Shown here piece by piece: positions 26,776-34,598 of a DNA stretch of 48,730 nt. Under the pieces are notes generated by a model, which did no database searches, was not told the origin of the DNA, and saw only the letters and a program-made list of their open reading frames with translations. Both the position numbers and the translations under genes were made by a program. The stretch is from Betaproteobacteria bacterium (GTDB lineage: Bacteria; Pseudomonadota; Gammaproteobacteria; Burkholderiales; SG8-39). The stretch spans positions 1-48,730 of the forward strand of contig CANIIA010000011.1 in the NCBI GenBank assembly GCA_947467435.1, in the 5' to 3' direction. Numbering within the stretch: the stretch's first letter is position 1; each line of letters opens with the position of its first letter.

Positions 26776-28002
26776 CTAATGCCCGAGCAATGCGTGGATC
26801 GATGCAGGCAAGCGCTGGTTGTCTGCATTGCGTGCTGGACGAGGTGCATTGCCTCGGCGCCCCACCATGACATTCGAGCGCTGATCTCGCGCATCGTGAA
26901 ACTGGTAGCCAAACACAAAAGGTAACGGTGCAGCCCCTTGTGATTTATAGGCTTGATCTAGCTGCGCTTGAAACGCACGCTGAAAAGGTGGAATCGGCAC
27001 GTTGTATTTCCCGTGCAAACTTACTTGCCAGCCACGCTCAACCAGTGCGCTGTAAGGAATACCGGAATCATCTTGGACCAAGACGCCACTGACATCCAAC
27101 AATGTCTCGCGCATGCTTTTAAATTCACGTCCATGCAATAAATACGACGCCGATTTCACAAAGGTCGTGGTTTGGCCAAGGCTACGTAGGTAGCGTAAAA
27201 ATTCGGGGTGATGGGCTAATCCGCGATCGGTCGCATCCACCGAAAAATAATTTAAGCGCCGCACGGTGGGCGTACCTGGGACACGAAATTCGACAGACAC
27301 GCCGCGTAAGTTACGCATCGGGCGACCGCGCGGCGCGGCTTCATTTTCAGCGCGTGCAACGGCTGGAATCTGCATCGGTACGATACGCAACACATCCAAT
27401 CCAGACACGGCCATCGAAATCATCACCACCGGAATCACGCCACGCAACTGCGCGGTGCGCAATTGCTTCGCCATATTTTCAGTGATGAAGTAATTACGCT
27501 TAAAAAAATCTGTCGTCGCGGCGCGCACATCCGCCAACAAGCGTTCACGCTGCCGATCAGGCAAGCTATCAAAATCAGGTACCTGACCAATGTGCTCGAG
27601 GCCAAACATCACAAAGGTTTCGCAATCAGGAAACATCCACCAAGCATTAAAGAAGTCTGGGCCACTAAATGGATACAGCAGCGTTTTTCCGGATGGGCAG
27701 GTCGGTGAGACGGCGGTGTCACGCCAAGCGGTCATGGCCGCAATTTGGCCGTTACGCATACGATCCCAACCAGCCTTCATGCTCGCGCTGTGTTGCTGCC
27801 AGCTTTCACTCTCGGCATATTCCACATGTGCCGGTAACATCGGCGGCAAGCCTGACATCAAACGCGCAATCGAATTAATTCGCCACTGCCCACCTAATCC
27901 TTCGTCGGTGCGCAGTTGGGCTTGAGCGCAAATACTGAACGAAAGCAGCAATAGAAAAAGTTGCGCAAGCAGCGCAAAGCGCGCACGCGGAAAAAAACGC
28001 AT
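26776..28002 (-). CDS. Secreted protein of unknown function
   Basis: A 408-residue protein that I do not recognise. The start at 28002 is preferred because GGTGAG lies 4 bases upstream; ATG at 28014 or an earlier start is possible. A strong signal peptide (LLAQLFLLLLSFSICAQA) is followed by a globular domain with notable segments TLLYPFSGPDFFNAWWMFPD, CETFVMFGLEHIGQVPDF and VIPVVMISMAVSGLDVLRIV. The C-terminus is basic and low-complexity (RSNVMVGRRGNAPRPARNADN). No catalytic motif stands out. A repeat-rich upstream region (28055-28162) may control it, and a secreted hydrolase follows it. Confidence 0.75.
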   Translation of the reverse strand: MRFFPRARFALLAQLFLLLLSFSICAQAQLRTDEGLGGQWRINSIARLMSGLPPMLPAHVEYAESESWQQHSASMKAGWDRMRNGQIAAMTAWRDTAVSPTCPSGKTLLYPFSGPDFFNAWWMFPDCETFVMFGLEHIGQVPDFDSLPDRQRERLLADVRAATTDFFKRNYFITENMAKQLRTAQLRGVIPVVMISMAVSGLDVLRIVPMQIPAVARAENEAAPRGRPMRNLRGVSVEFRVPGTPTVRRLNYFSVDATDRGLAHHPEFLRYLRSLGQTTTFVKSASYLLHGREFKSMRETLLDVSGVLVQDDSGIPYSALVERGWQVSLHGKYNVPIPPFQRAFQAQLDQAYKSQGAAPLPFVFGYQFHDARDQRSNVMVGRRGNAPRPARNADNQRLPASIHALLGH

Positions 28003-28054
28003 GGAGCTCACCATGTCGTGCATATCAACAAACCCTTTAAAGCCTAAATGGAAC

Positions 28055-28162
28055 CAGGATGGAATCCTGATTAAATCCAGCGCCAATCCGGCATGTTGTC
28101 TGCCCGGAATGGATTGGAATCAATTAGAGTTCAATCCGGAAAATACTGATTAAAACCAGCGC
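28055..28162. repeat. Direct and inverted repeats upstream of the secreted unknown protein
   Basis: A 17-base direct repeat, CTGATTAAAWCCAGCGC, occurs at 28067-28083 and 28146-28162 (one mismatch, 79 bases apart). CAATCCGG occurs at 28084 and 28132. An inverted repeat CAGGAT-GGA-ATCCTG lies at 28055-28069, overlapping the first copy, and CCAATCC/GGATTGG pair at 28083-28089 and 28111-28117. This dense arrangement in a 212-base intergenic gap looks like paired regulator sites. Confidence 0.6.
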
Positions 28163-28214
28163 GATACAATCGCTTTTGATTTTAGCAGCTGAACACCGTT
28201 CAAGGCAGTGAATT

Positions 28215-28943
28215 TCACCCCGAATGCGCTGCGCGCATCTCGATGTTGGCTTTTCGCCCCAATTCCAGCCCTGCAGCCAAGGGTTGATCGACCACGGCAT
28301 GAAATAAGCGCTTGAGCGCAAACAAAGCGTCGGGTGGATGTGCCGCCAGTTCTTGCGCGAGCTTGAGCGCCTCGTCCATTAACTGCGCATCTGCCACCAC
28401 GCGATTAATTGCCCCCAGCGCCAGCGCCCGATCAGCACCGATCGATTGACCTCGCGCCACCAGTTCAAACGCGGCTTTACGTCCGATTTGTCGCGTTAAA
28501 TTGGTCAATACAATCGCCGGCAAAATGCCGTGTTGAATTTCTGGATAACCCAGCTTCAATGTATCTGAAGCGATACAAATATCCGCTGCTAATGCAAGGC
28601 CCGCACCGCCACCCATTGCCGCACCGCGCACCGCGCTGATCACCGGTGTGTGCATTTGCGAGAACAATAAATGCGACTGCATGGTCAGTTGCGAGCGAGC
28701 CGCAACTCGCTCGGCATGTGCAGGGGTCAATGACTTAAATTCTGATGTATCCGCCCCCGCGCAAAACGCACGACCCGCGCCGGTCAACACGACAACGTGC
28801 ACGTGCGCCGCTTGATCTGCCGCCCGCAGCCCATCGACCAACGCTTGGGTCAGCGCGGTGTTTAAGGCATTGAGTTTTTCCGGACGGTTCAAGGTGAGTA
28901 CGCGTACCGCACCTTGATCTTCTACAAACAATAGCTCATTCAT
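28215..28943 (-). CDS. Enoyl-CoA hydratase/isomerase family protein
   Basis: A 242-residue crotonase-fold protein; ATG 28943 has TGGAG 6 bases upstream and is preferred over an in-frame TTG at 28955. RAFCAGADTSEFKSL (about residue 62) and RGAAMGGGAGLALAADI form the oxyanion hole. Only one of the two hydratase glutamates is present (YPEIQHG); the first is replaced (GAGLAL), which points to an isomerase, hydrolase or other crotonase activity rather than a classic hydratase. It follows the second nitronate-monooxygenase-like gene by 31 bases. Confidence 0.87.
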   Translation of the reverse strand: MNELLFVEDQGAVRVLTLNRPEKLNALNTALTQALVDGLRAADQAAHVHVVVLTGAGRAFCAGADTSEFKSLTPAHAERVAARSQLTMQSHLLFSQMHTPVISAVRGAAMGGGAGLALAADICIASDTLKLGYPEIQHGILPAIVLTNLTRQIGRKAAFELVARGQSIGADRALALGAINRVVADAQLMDEALKLAQELAAHPPDALFALKRLFHAVVDQPLAAGLELGRKANIEMRAAHSG

Positions 28944-28974
28944 CACCGACTCCAATCACTTCACGAAACGGCAT

Positions 28975-29937
28975 TCAAGCATCAATCAAGCGTTGACGCG
29001 CCTGCGCTAATTCACGCGTTAATTGCTGCATGAGCGCTTCCACCGACAGCACCGAATCAATTAAGCCAGCCGATTGTCCCGCCTCCGGTTTGCCAGCATC
29101 CACGTCACCTTCTAACGCTGCTTGCTTCAAACTGGCCGACTGAAAAATTTGCGCTAACGTTTCTCCATCTTCTCCGGCTTGTTCGGCGGCCAAATAGCGC
29201 GCAGAAAATGCATTACGTAATTGGCGAATCGGTAATCGTCCCCGTCCCACCAATGTGGTGGCATCGATGCCTGCTTGCACCACTGCTGCTTTGTAATCTG
29301 CGTGCACATTCGCTTGCGTGGTCGCAAGAAACCGCGTGCCCAATTGCACCGCATCTGCACCCAAGGCGAGCAACGCAGCAATCCCAAATCCATCGGCCAC
29401 CCCTCCCGCAGCAATCAAAGGGACATCAAACTGGCGCGCCAACGCGCGTGTCAGCACCAAGGTGCTAACCTCGGATGGCGCAGGATGACCCCCGGCCTCA
29501 CCACCCACAGCGATCAATCCATCGACTCCAGCATCGACCGCTTTACGGGCATGCGCGGGTGTGGTCACAACATGCAACCAGCGCGTACCAATGGCGTGAA
29601 AACGCGCAAGATGTGCCGCGGGTCCACCTTGTGACGCAATCAAGATTGGCACACGCGCTGCATGTGCAAGATCAAGATAGGCAGCTGCTCTCGGGTTATA
29701 CAAAGGAATATTCACCGCCCAAGGCGCGTTGGTTTGTTGACGCATTTCTTCTAAGGCTTGTGCAAACGCCGCTTCGCGCATTGGCCCCGCGGCCACCGTG
29801 CCCAAACCGCCTGCATTTGAAACTGCCGAAGCCAAAGCGCTCCCCGATGAGGCCCAACTCATTGCGCCTTGAACGATCGGCAAACGCACGCCAAATTGAC
29901 GGGTAAAACGAGTCTGCATTGGGTTGGGTTCAGCCAT
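28975..29937 (-). CDS. Nitronate monooxygenase-like FMN protein (second copy of family)
   Basis: A 320-residue TIM-barrel flavoprotein of the 2-nitropropane dioxygenase family. Motifs: LPIVQGAMSWASSGSALASA at the N-terminus, VGGEAGGHPAPSE with the active-site His, VPLIAAGGVADGFGIAALLALGAD and VQLGTRFLATTQA. AAGGAAGG lies about 6 bases before the ATG. It differs clearly from the protein at 22498, so it is not a recent duplicate. It pairs with an enoyl-CoA hydratase-like gene and faces the HMG-CoA-lyase-like gene across 137 bases. Confidence 0.88.
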   Translation of the reverse strand: MAEPNPMQTRFTRQFGVRLPIVQGAMSWASSGSALASAVSNAGGLGTVAAGPMREAAFAQALEEMRQQTNAPWAVNIPLYNPRAAAYLDLAHAARVPILIASQGGPAAHLARFHAIGTRWLHVVTTPAHARKAVDAGVDGLIAVGGEAGGHPAPSEVSTLVLTRALARQFDVPLIAAGGVADGFGIAALLALGADAVQLGTRFLATTQANVHADYKAAVVQAGIDATTLVGRGRLPIRQLRNAFSARYLAAEQAGEDGETLAQIFQSASLKQAALEGDVDAGKPEAGQSAGLIDSVLSVEALMQQLTRELAQARQRLIDA

Positions 29938-30028
29938 TCATCCGCCTTCCTTATTGGGCAACGTGCGCGACCCAAAGGTTGCCGCCAGGGTCTTGCGCAC
30001 GGAGGTCTGCAGCACGCTTATTTATTTA

Positions 30029-30065
30029 AAAGTAAACTTTCTACCTAGCCGCGTCAATCTGACGC
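30029..30065. promoter_or_regulatory. Two palindromes in the divergent gap before the HMG-CoA-lyase-like gene
   Basis: AAAGT-AA-ACTTT at 30029-30040 and GCGTCA-ATC-TGACGC at 30051-30065 are perfect inverted repeats; the second ends 9 bases before the lyase start. They lie in the gap shared with the divergent flavoprotein gene, so either could be an operator. No regulator gene is adjacent. Confidence 0.4.
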
Positions 30066-30074
30066 TCGATTGGA

Positions 30075-31019
30075 ATGTCTATGTCCGCAGTGACTTTGTG
30101 CGAATGTTTTGCACGCGATGGGCTACAACATGAGCCCGCGCAACTACCTGTTGCAACCAAGCGTGCACTGATTGAACGGTTTGCTGCAATTGGTTTTCAA
30201 CGCGTTGAAGCAACGTCCTATGCAAACCCTAAAACGATTCCGCAATTTGCTGATGCCAGCGAACTGCTGCAGCAATTACAACGTCGTCCTGGCGTGTATT
30301 ACAAAGCGACTTGTGCCAACCAACGCGCCATTGAGCGCGCTTTGTCAGACGCGCAAGCTGGCTGGGGCGCGAACGAGTTGAGTTTACTGGTCTCTGCCAC
30401 TGAATCGCATACACAAAAAAACCTGCGCGCATCGCGCGCTGAACAATGGCAACGCATCGAACAAATGGTGCAAGCCGCCGGTCATGGGTTTCGGTTGGTC
30501 GGCACCGTGTCGATGGCGTTTGGCTGTCCGTTTGAAGGCGCAGTGGATCCCCGGATCGTGATTGAGGATGTCACCCGGTTTGCACAACTCGGTGTGACCC
30601 ACGTTGCGCTGGGCGATACCATCGGCACCGCCACGCCAGATCACGTTCAACACGTGTGCACCGAACTCATCCGCAGCCTGCCTGAGATCACTCTCATCAC
30701 CCACTTTCATGACACGCGAGGCACAGCCTTGGTGAATTGCGTAGCCGCATATCAAGCCGGCGTTCGATACTTTGATTGCGCCTTCGGAGGCGTGGGTGGT
30801 CATCCAGTCAAGATTACCTATGGTGAAGGTCACACGGGTAACGTTGCCACGGAAGATCTCGTGAACTTATTTGAATCGATGGGGATTGATACCGGCATTG
30901 ATCTCGATGGCTTAATTGACACATTGCACGCTTGTGAACAAGCGCTGGGACGCACGCTAGATGGCCGCGTTGGGCGCAGCGGACTCAGTCCATTGCTATT
31001 CAATCAACCAAGGAATTAA
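30075..31019 (+). CDS. HMG-CoA lyase-like enzyme (DRE-TIM metallolyase family)
   Basis: A 314-residue TIM-barrel lyase (ATG at 30081 is an alternative start). The metal/substrate motif ARDGLQHE (about residue 13-20), VSMAFGCPFEG, HVALGDTIGTA and the metal HxH in THFHDTRG are typical of hydroxymethylglutaryl-CoA lyases. The flexible-loop signature GGLGGCP is altered: GGVGGHPVK, with H243 where the catalytic Cys of characterised enzymes lies. The reaction may thus differ, for example cleavage of another 3-hydroxyacyl-CoA. It begins a plus-strand run with HbpS-like and DUF2520 genes. Confidence 0.83.
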   Translation: MSMSAVTLCECFARDGLQHEPAQLPVATKRALIERFAAIGFQRVEATSYANPKTIPQFADASELLQQLQRRPGVYYKATCANQRAIERALSDAQAGWGANELSLLVSATESHTQKNLRASRAEQWQRIEQMVQAAGHGFRLVGTVSMAFGCPFEGAVDPRIVIEDVTRFAQLGVTHVALGDTIGTATPDHVQHVCTELIRSLPEITLITHFHDTRGTALVNCVAAYQAGVRYFDCAFGGVGGHPVKITYGEGHTGNVATEDLVNLFESMGIDTGIDLDGLIDTLHACEQALGRTLDGRVGRSGLSPLLFNQPRN

Positions 31020-31023
31020 TTAC

Positions 31024-31512
31024 ATGGCTGAGCATCTTCGACCACTGGCAAGTAGTCTGTCTTTAAAGATTGCGATTGCAATCATCGAACAAGCACTGAA
31101 ATTGCGTCGTGCCGCCGGTCTCTTGCCGTTGGCTATCACCGTGCTTGATTCGGGTGGACAGTTGGTGGCGTTTCAACGCGAAGACGGCTGCGGTGTCTTA
31201 CGTTTTGATATTGCGTTTGGCAAAGCTTGGGGCGCCTTGGGCATGGGTATGCCCACCCGTCAAATTCGTGATCGCTTAGCTGCACGCCCTGCATTTCAGA
31301 GCGCGCTGGCCGCTGCCTCCGATGGGCGCTTTATTCCTGTGCCAGGTGGCGTCTTAATTTTGGATACCACCGGCACAGCCATCGGTGCGGTAGGCGTCAG
31401 CGGAGATGCTTCCGATAAAGACGAGTACTGCGCCATCGAAGCGATCCGTGCAGCGGGCTATGGCGCTGATCCTGCACAACCAGATCCCGCATGGCGCGAG
31501 GCTGGACTTTGA
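31024..31512 (+). CDS. GlcG/HbpS family heme-binding-like protein (DUF336)
   Basis: A 162-residue protein starting at ATG 31024, 4 bases after the lyase stop. The GlcG/HbpS fold is seen in LPLAITVLDSGGQLVAFQRED, FGKAWGALGMGMPTR and PVPGGVLILDTTGTAIGAVGVSGD, followed by DKDEYCAIEAIRAAG. Members occur beside many catabolic operons; HbpS binds heme, but the role of most is unknown. Probably cytoplasmic, as no signal peptide is visible. Co-transcription with the lyase gene is likely. Confidence 0.86.
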   Translation: MAEHLRPLASSLSLKIAIAIIEQALKLRRAAGLLPLAITVLDSGGQLVAFQREDGCGVLRFDIAFGKAWGALGMGMPTRQIRDRLAARPAFQSALAAASDGRFIPVPGGVLILDTTGTAIGAVGVSGDASDKDEYCAIEAIRAAGYGADPAQPDPAWREAGL

Positions 31513-31576
31513 ATATATTTGATGCCAGAGCTCGCGTGGGTCGTAGGCATCGCACAAGCATGCGCCATCTGTCGCG

Positions 31577-32482
31577 ATGACAACCAATCGCATCGCCTTT
31601 ATCGGCGCCGGTCGTTTGGCTCGCGTGCTGGCCAACGCATGGGCTGCACAAGGGGAACACATCACGGTCATTGCCAGCCGGCGTCTCTCTCGTGCGCAGG
31701 CAATTGCAAATACATTGCGCGGTTGCATCGCCACCACCACTGCACAAGATGCAGTCGATCAATCTGACCTGGTTTTTCTGACCGTACCTGATGATGCCAT
31801 TGCATCCACAACCCATGCGTTGCGTTGGCGTGCCGGTCAATCGGTGATTCACTGCAGTGGTGCTACCGAACTCAGTCATTTGGATCATGCCAAACAACAC
31901 GGTGCACACGTGGGTGGCATGCATCCCATGCAAACATTCGCAGATCCTGAGGCCGCGTTAGCCTCACTACCCGGCTGCACGTTTGCCCTTGAAGCCGAAG
32001 CACCACTATACGATCAACTTGAACGCATGGCGTGTTCGATTGGTGGTGTGCCACTGCGTTTACCACCGGGTGCGCGTGCGCGTTATCACGCAGCCGGAGG
32101 CTTTGCATCGCAGTTCGTCAATGCGCTATTAAACGAAGGCATTCATATTTGGGGAAGTTTTGGTGCCGAGCCTCAGCAAGCAGAGCGTGCATTACTTGCA
32201 TTATTGAAAGGTACGGTGGCGTCGATTGAACGCGCCGGCCTTGCCGGTAGTTTGGCTGGGCCTGTTTCGCGTGGCGATATAGGCACAGTGAAACAGCATA
32301 TTGATGCAATGCACACACTGCCCGCAGAGACAGGGCAATTGTATGCACTGCTTTGCTTACGCACAGTCGAACTCGCAGTGCAGTCAGAGCGAATAACTGC
32401 GCAACAAGCCGACGCATTCATAGAACAACTCAAGCCGTTATTGAGCGAAAGGGGCATACGACATACGCAGACTATTGAATGA
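31577..32482 (+). CDS. Rossmann-fold DUF2520 domain protein (NADP oxidoreductase-like)
   Basis: A 301-residue protein. The N-terminal Rossmann-like domain has IAFIGAGRLARVLANAW (about 6-22) and DLVFLTVPDDAI, and the C-terminal helical domain (ARARYHAAGGFASQFVNALL onward) is the DUF2520 fold seen in proteins related to F420-dependent NADP reductases and ketopantoate reductase. HVGGMHPMQTF is a conserved DUF2520 segment. Substrate unknown. It lies 64 bases after the HbpS-like gene. Confidence 0.85.
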   Translation: MTTNRIAFIGAGRLARVLANAWAAQGEHITVIASRRLSRAQAIANTLRGCIATTTAQDAVDQSDLVFLTVPDDAIASTTHALRWRAGQSVIHCSGATELSHLDHAKQHGAHVGGMHPMQTFADPEAALASLPGCTFALEAEAPLYDQLERMACSIGGVPLRLPPGARARYHAAGGFASQFVNALLNEGIHIWGSFGAEPQQAERALLALLKGTVASIERAGLAGSLAGPVSRGDIGTVKQHIDAMHTLPAETGQLYALLCLRTVELAVQSERITAQQADAFIEQLKPLLSERGIRHTQTIE

Positions 32483-32546
32483 AACAATAGTCATTCCATT
32501 TACGCATAAAAGATAAATCGTTCGCGCAGCCGAATAAGCTAGCCGA

Positions 32547-32933
32547 ATGAAAAAATCCAATGCAATTTTGGTTACACCCCCGGTGACCGAACCGCACCGT
32601 GGATCACGCATCTCACCGGCAAAAGTACGCTTAACGCGTTCCACCCAGCGACAAGCAGTCACACTCGCTGAGTTGCGTCGCTCTTGTGGTGTTTCGCAAG
32701 ACAAATTGGGACAAGCCATGCGTTTTTCTCAAAGCCGTGTTTCGCAATTTGAGGTCCGTAAAAACGTCAACATCCGATCACTTAAAGACTACCTCAGTGC
32801 ATTGGGTGGTGAACTTGAATTGGTCGTACGCTTTTCAGCAGGTGAAGTCGCGGTCAGTAACTTTATGGCGCCGATCAAACCACGACGTCGCGCCACACCA
32901 AGACGCCCCGCCGTGAGGTCGCGTACAAAATAA
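32547..32933 (+). CDS. XRE-family helix-turn-helix regulator
   Basis: A 128-residue DNA-binding protein. The HTH spans about residues 42-78: LAELRRSCGVSQDKLGQAMRFSQSRVSQFE, followed by RSLKDYLSALGGELELVVRF, an ending seen in antitoxin-like XRE proteins. The last 20 residues are very basic (KPRRRATPRRPAVRSRTK), unusual for the family and perhaps a DNA-binding tail. No toxin gene is beside it, so it seems to be an orphan; it may control the CoA-transferase downstream. Confidence 0.82.
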   Translation: MKKSNAILVTPPVTEPHRGSRISPAKVRLTRSTQRQAVTLAELRRSCGVSQDKLGQAMRFSQSRVSQFEVRKNVNIRSLKDYLSALGGELELVVRFSAGEVAVSNFMAPIKPRRRATPRRPAVRSRTK

Positions 32934-32939
32934 GCCGCA

Positions 32940-32968
32940 CAGACACGTCAGTCTGAGCGCGGTAAAAT
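32940..32968 (+). promoter_or_regulatory. Predicted sigma-70 promoter of the second CoA-transferase
   Basis: CAGACA at 32940-32945 and TAAAAT at 32963-32968 are separated by 17 bases, matching the -35 at four of six and the -10 at five of six positions. A CGCGG/CCGCG inverted repeat flanks the -10. The ATG at 32997 would have a leader of about 20 bases. Confidence 0.5.
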
Positions 32969-32996
32969 CCGCGGGTTTGCACACCACGGATTTTTT

Positions 32997-34178
32997 ATGC
33001 AACAAGGCGGCTTACACGGCTTACGTGCCATCGAAATGGGTCAACTCATTGCCGGACCCTTTTGCGGTCAGTTAATGGGTGATCATGGCGCCGAAGTGAT
33101 CAAGATCGAGCAACCCGGCGAAGGCGACCCCATGCGCAGCTGGGGACGTGGTAAACCCGTGTGGTTTCCGGTGATCGGGCGCAACAAAAAATGTATCACG
33201 CTTAATTTACGCACGCCGCGTGGCCAAGAACTTGCCCGTGCGTTGATTCAACACTCCGATTTTCTGATTGAGAATTTTCGACCCGGCACGCTAGAGAAAT
33301 GGCATCTCGGGTTTGAACAACTGCGCGCCATCCATCGCGGATTGATCATGGTGCGCGTCTCAGGCTATGGCCAAACAGGACCCTATGCTTCGCGCGCAGG
33401 CTATGGATCGATTGGAGAGGCCATGGGCGGAATGCGTTATCTCGCCGGCGACCCATCGACACCACCCTCACGTGTGGGTTTATCGATTGGCGATGCACTT
33501 GCCGCGACGTTTGCCTGTCTTGGTGCCATGATTGCGTTAAACCATCGCCATCAAACTGGTGAAGGCCAAGTGGTCGATAGCGCAATTTACGAGGCGGTAC
33601 TCGCAATGATGGAGTCCACCGTACCTGAATACACCGAGGCCGGCGTGATTCGCGAACGCACCGGCTCGATATTGCCCAAGATTGCGCCATCAAATGTCTA
33701 CAAAACTTCGGATGGGCAAATTCTGATTGGTGCCAACCAAGACAGCGTCTGGCGACGTCTCGCCCAATGCATGGGTCAAGCCGAATTAGGCACCGACCCA
33801 CGCTTTGCGGACCACGTTGCGCGTGGTGAACATCAAGCCGAAATCGATGCACTCATCGAAGCATGGACCAGCACCCTCACTACCGCCGCGGTGCTGGAAA
33901 AAATGCACGAAGGAGGTGTGCCTGCAGGACAAATTTATCGCGCACCTGAGATGCTCACCGACCCGCAATTTGCACAGCGGCAATCACTCGTCAAAGTCCC
34001 CCACCCAACATTTGAAAACCTGTGGATGCAAAACGTTGCACCCAAGTTATCGCAATCCCCTGGGGCGGTGGCGTGGCCCGGTGCAGCACTGGGTGAGCAT
34101 AACGAAGAAATCTACGGCGGTTTACTCGGCTTGGGTAAAAGCGAACGCGATGAACTGCAAGCGCAAGGCGTGATTTAG
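32997..34178 (+). CDS. Class III (CaiB/BaiF) CoA-transferase (second copy of family)
   Basis: A 393-residue family III CoA-transferase: GLRAIEMGQLIAGPFCGQLMG at the start, GAEVIKIEQPGEGDPMR, GRNKKCITLNLRTPRGQ and the catalytic Asp in RVGLSIGDALAA. It has its own likely promoter and is not in an operon with the upstream genes. It differs from the enzyme at 20269. The CoA donor and acceptor are unknown; succinyl-CoA or formyl-CoA-type donors are known in the family. Confidence 0.92.
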   Translation: MQQGGLHGLRAIEMGQLIAGPFCGQLMGDHGAEVIKIEQPGEGDPMRSWGRGKPVWFPVIGRNKKCITLNLRTPRGQELARALIQHSDFLIENFRPGTLEKWHLGFEQLRAIHRGLIMVRVSGYGQTGPYASRAGYGSIGEAMGGMRYLAGDPSTPPSRVGLSIGDALAATFACLGAMIALNHRHQTGEGQVVDSAIYEAVLAMMESTVPEYTEAGVIRERTGSILPKIAPSNVYKTSDGQILIGANQDSVWRRLAQCMGQAELGTDPRFADHVARGEHQAEIDALIEAWTSTLTTAAVLEKMHEGGVPAGQIYRAPEMLTDPQFAQRQSLVKVPHPTFENLWMQNVAPKLSQSPGAVAWPGAALGEHNEEIYGGLLGLGKSERDELQAQGVI

Positions 34179-34184
34179 TTTTTT

Positions 34185-34222
34185 AAAAAACGCGCGCGCT
34201 GCATCGATCACATTAGGCGCGC
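34185..34222 (-). terminator. Terminator-like hairpin after the NTF2-like gene
   Basis: On the minus strand a GCGCGC/GCGCGC stem overlaps the gene's 3' end and is followed by six T (complement of 34190-34185). The loop is long (about 20 bases), so confidence is moderate. It lies between convergent genes. Confidence 0.45.
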
Positions 34223-34581
34223 TTACAGCTTTGCCAAGCCACAAAACGCCAGCCTTGATCGGTGTTGACCCACACGGCTAAAAACGCGATATCAAGCACC
34301 TTGGCTTCACCAAACACTTCAACATTGAGCAGCGCTTTGCCAGTAACAAACGCAGTGTCGCCATAGATTTGTACTTTTTCATCCATACGCTTCGCGGCGG
34401 TATAGCGATATTTTTTTCCCATCGAGCCAATCAAGCTCGCCTTGTCATCAATCGCGCCTGAGGAATGGGTGTACACCAAGCGGTCGTGATAAATCCGACT
34501 GAGTGCGGTGGTATCTAGGGCAATGGTCGCTGCGTAACGTTGATCCTCTAATGAAATGACATCTTTTTCGGTGATCGCCAT
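34213..34581 (-). CDS. NTF2-like (SnoaL/DUF4440-type) protein
   Basis: A 122-residue protein with the NTF2 fold: an N-terminal helix (VISLEDQRYAATIALDTTAL), YHDRLVYTHSSGAIDDKASL, a YGDTAFVTGKALLNVE strand pair and a final GWRFVAWQSCKR. A GGAG lies 7 bases before the ATG. Members are isomerases, dehydratases or of unknown function. It follows a Bug binding protein by 17 bases, so it may act on the transported compound. Confidence 0.82.
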   Translation of the reverse strand: MAITEKDVISLEDQRYAATIALDTTALSRIYHDRLVYTHSSGAIDDKASLIGSMGKKYRYTAAKRMDEKVQIYGDTAFVTGKALLNVEVFGEAKVLDIAFLAVWVNTDQGWRFVAWQSCKRA

Positions 34582-34598
34582 CTTGTTCTCCCAATCAA

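Noticed and set aside
32547..32933. Toxin-antitoxin pair with the DUF2520 gene as toxin
   Set aside because: The upstream protein is a full Rossmann-fold oxidoreductase-like protein of 301 residues, unlike any small toxin.
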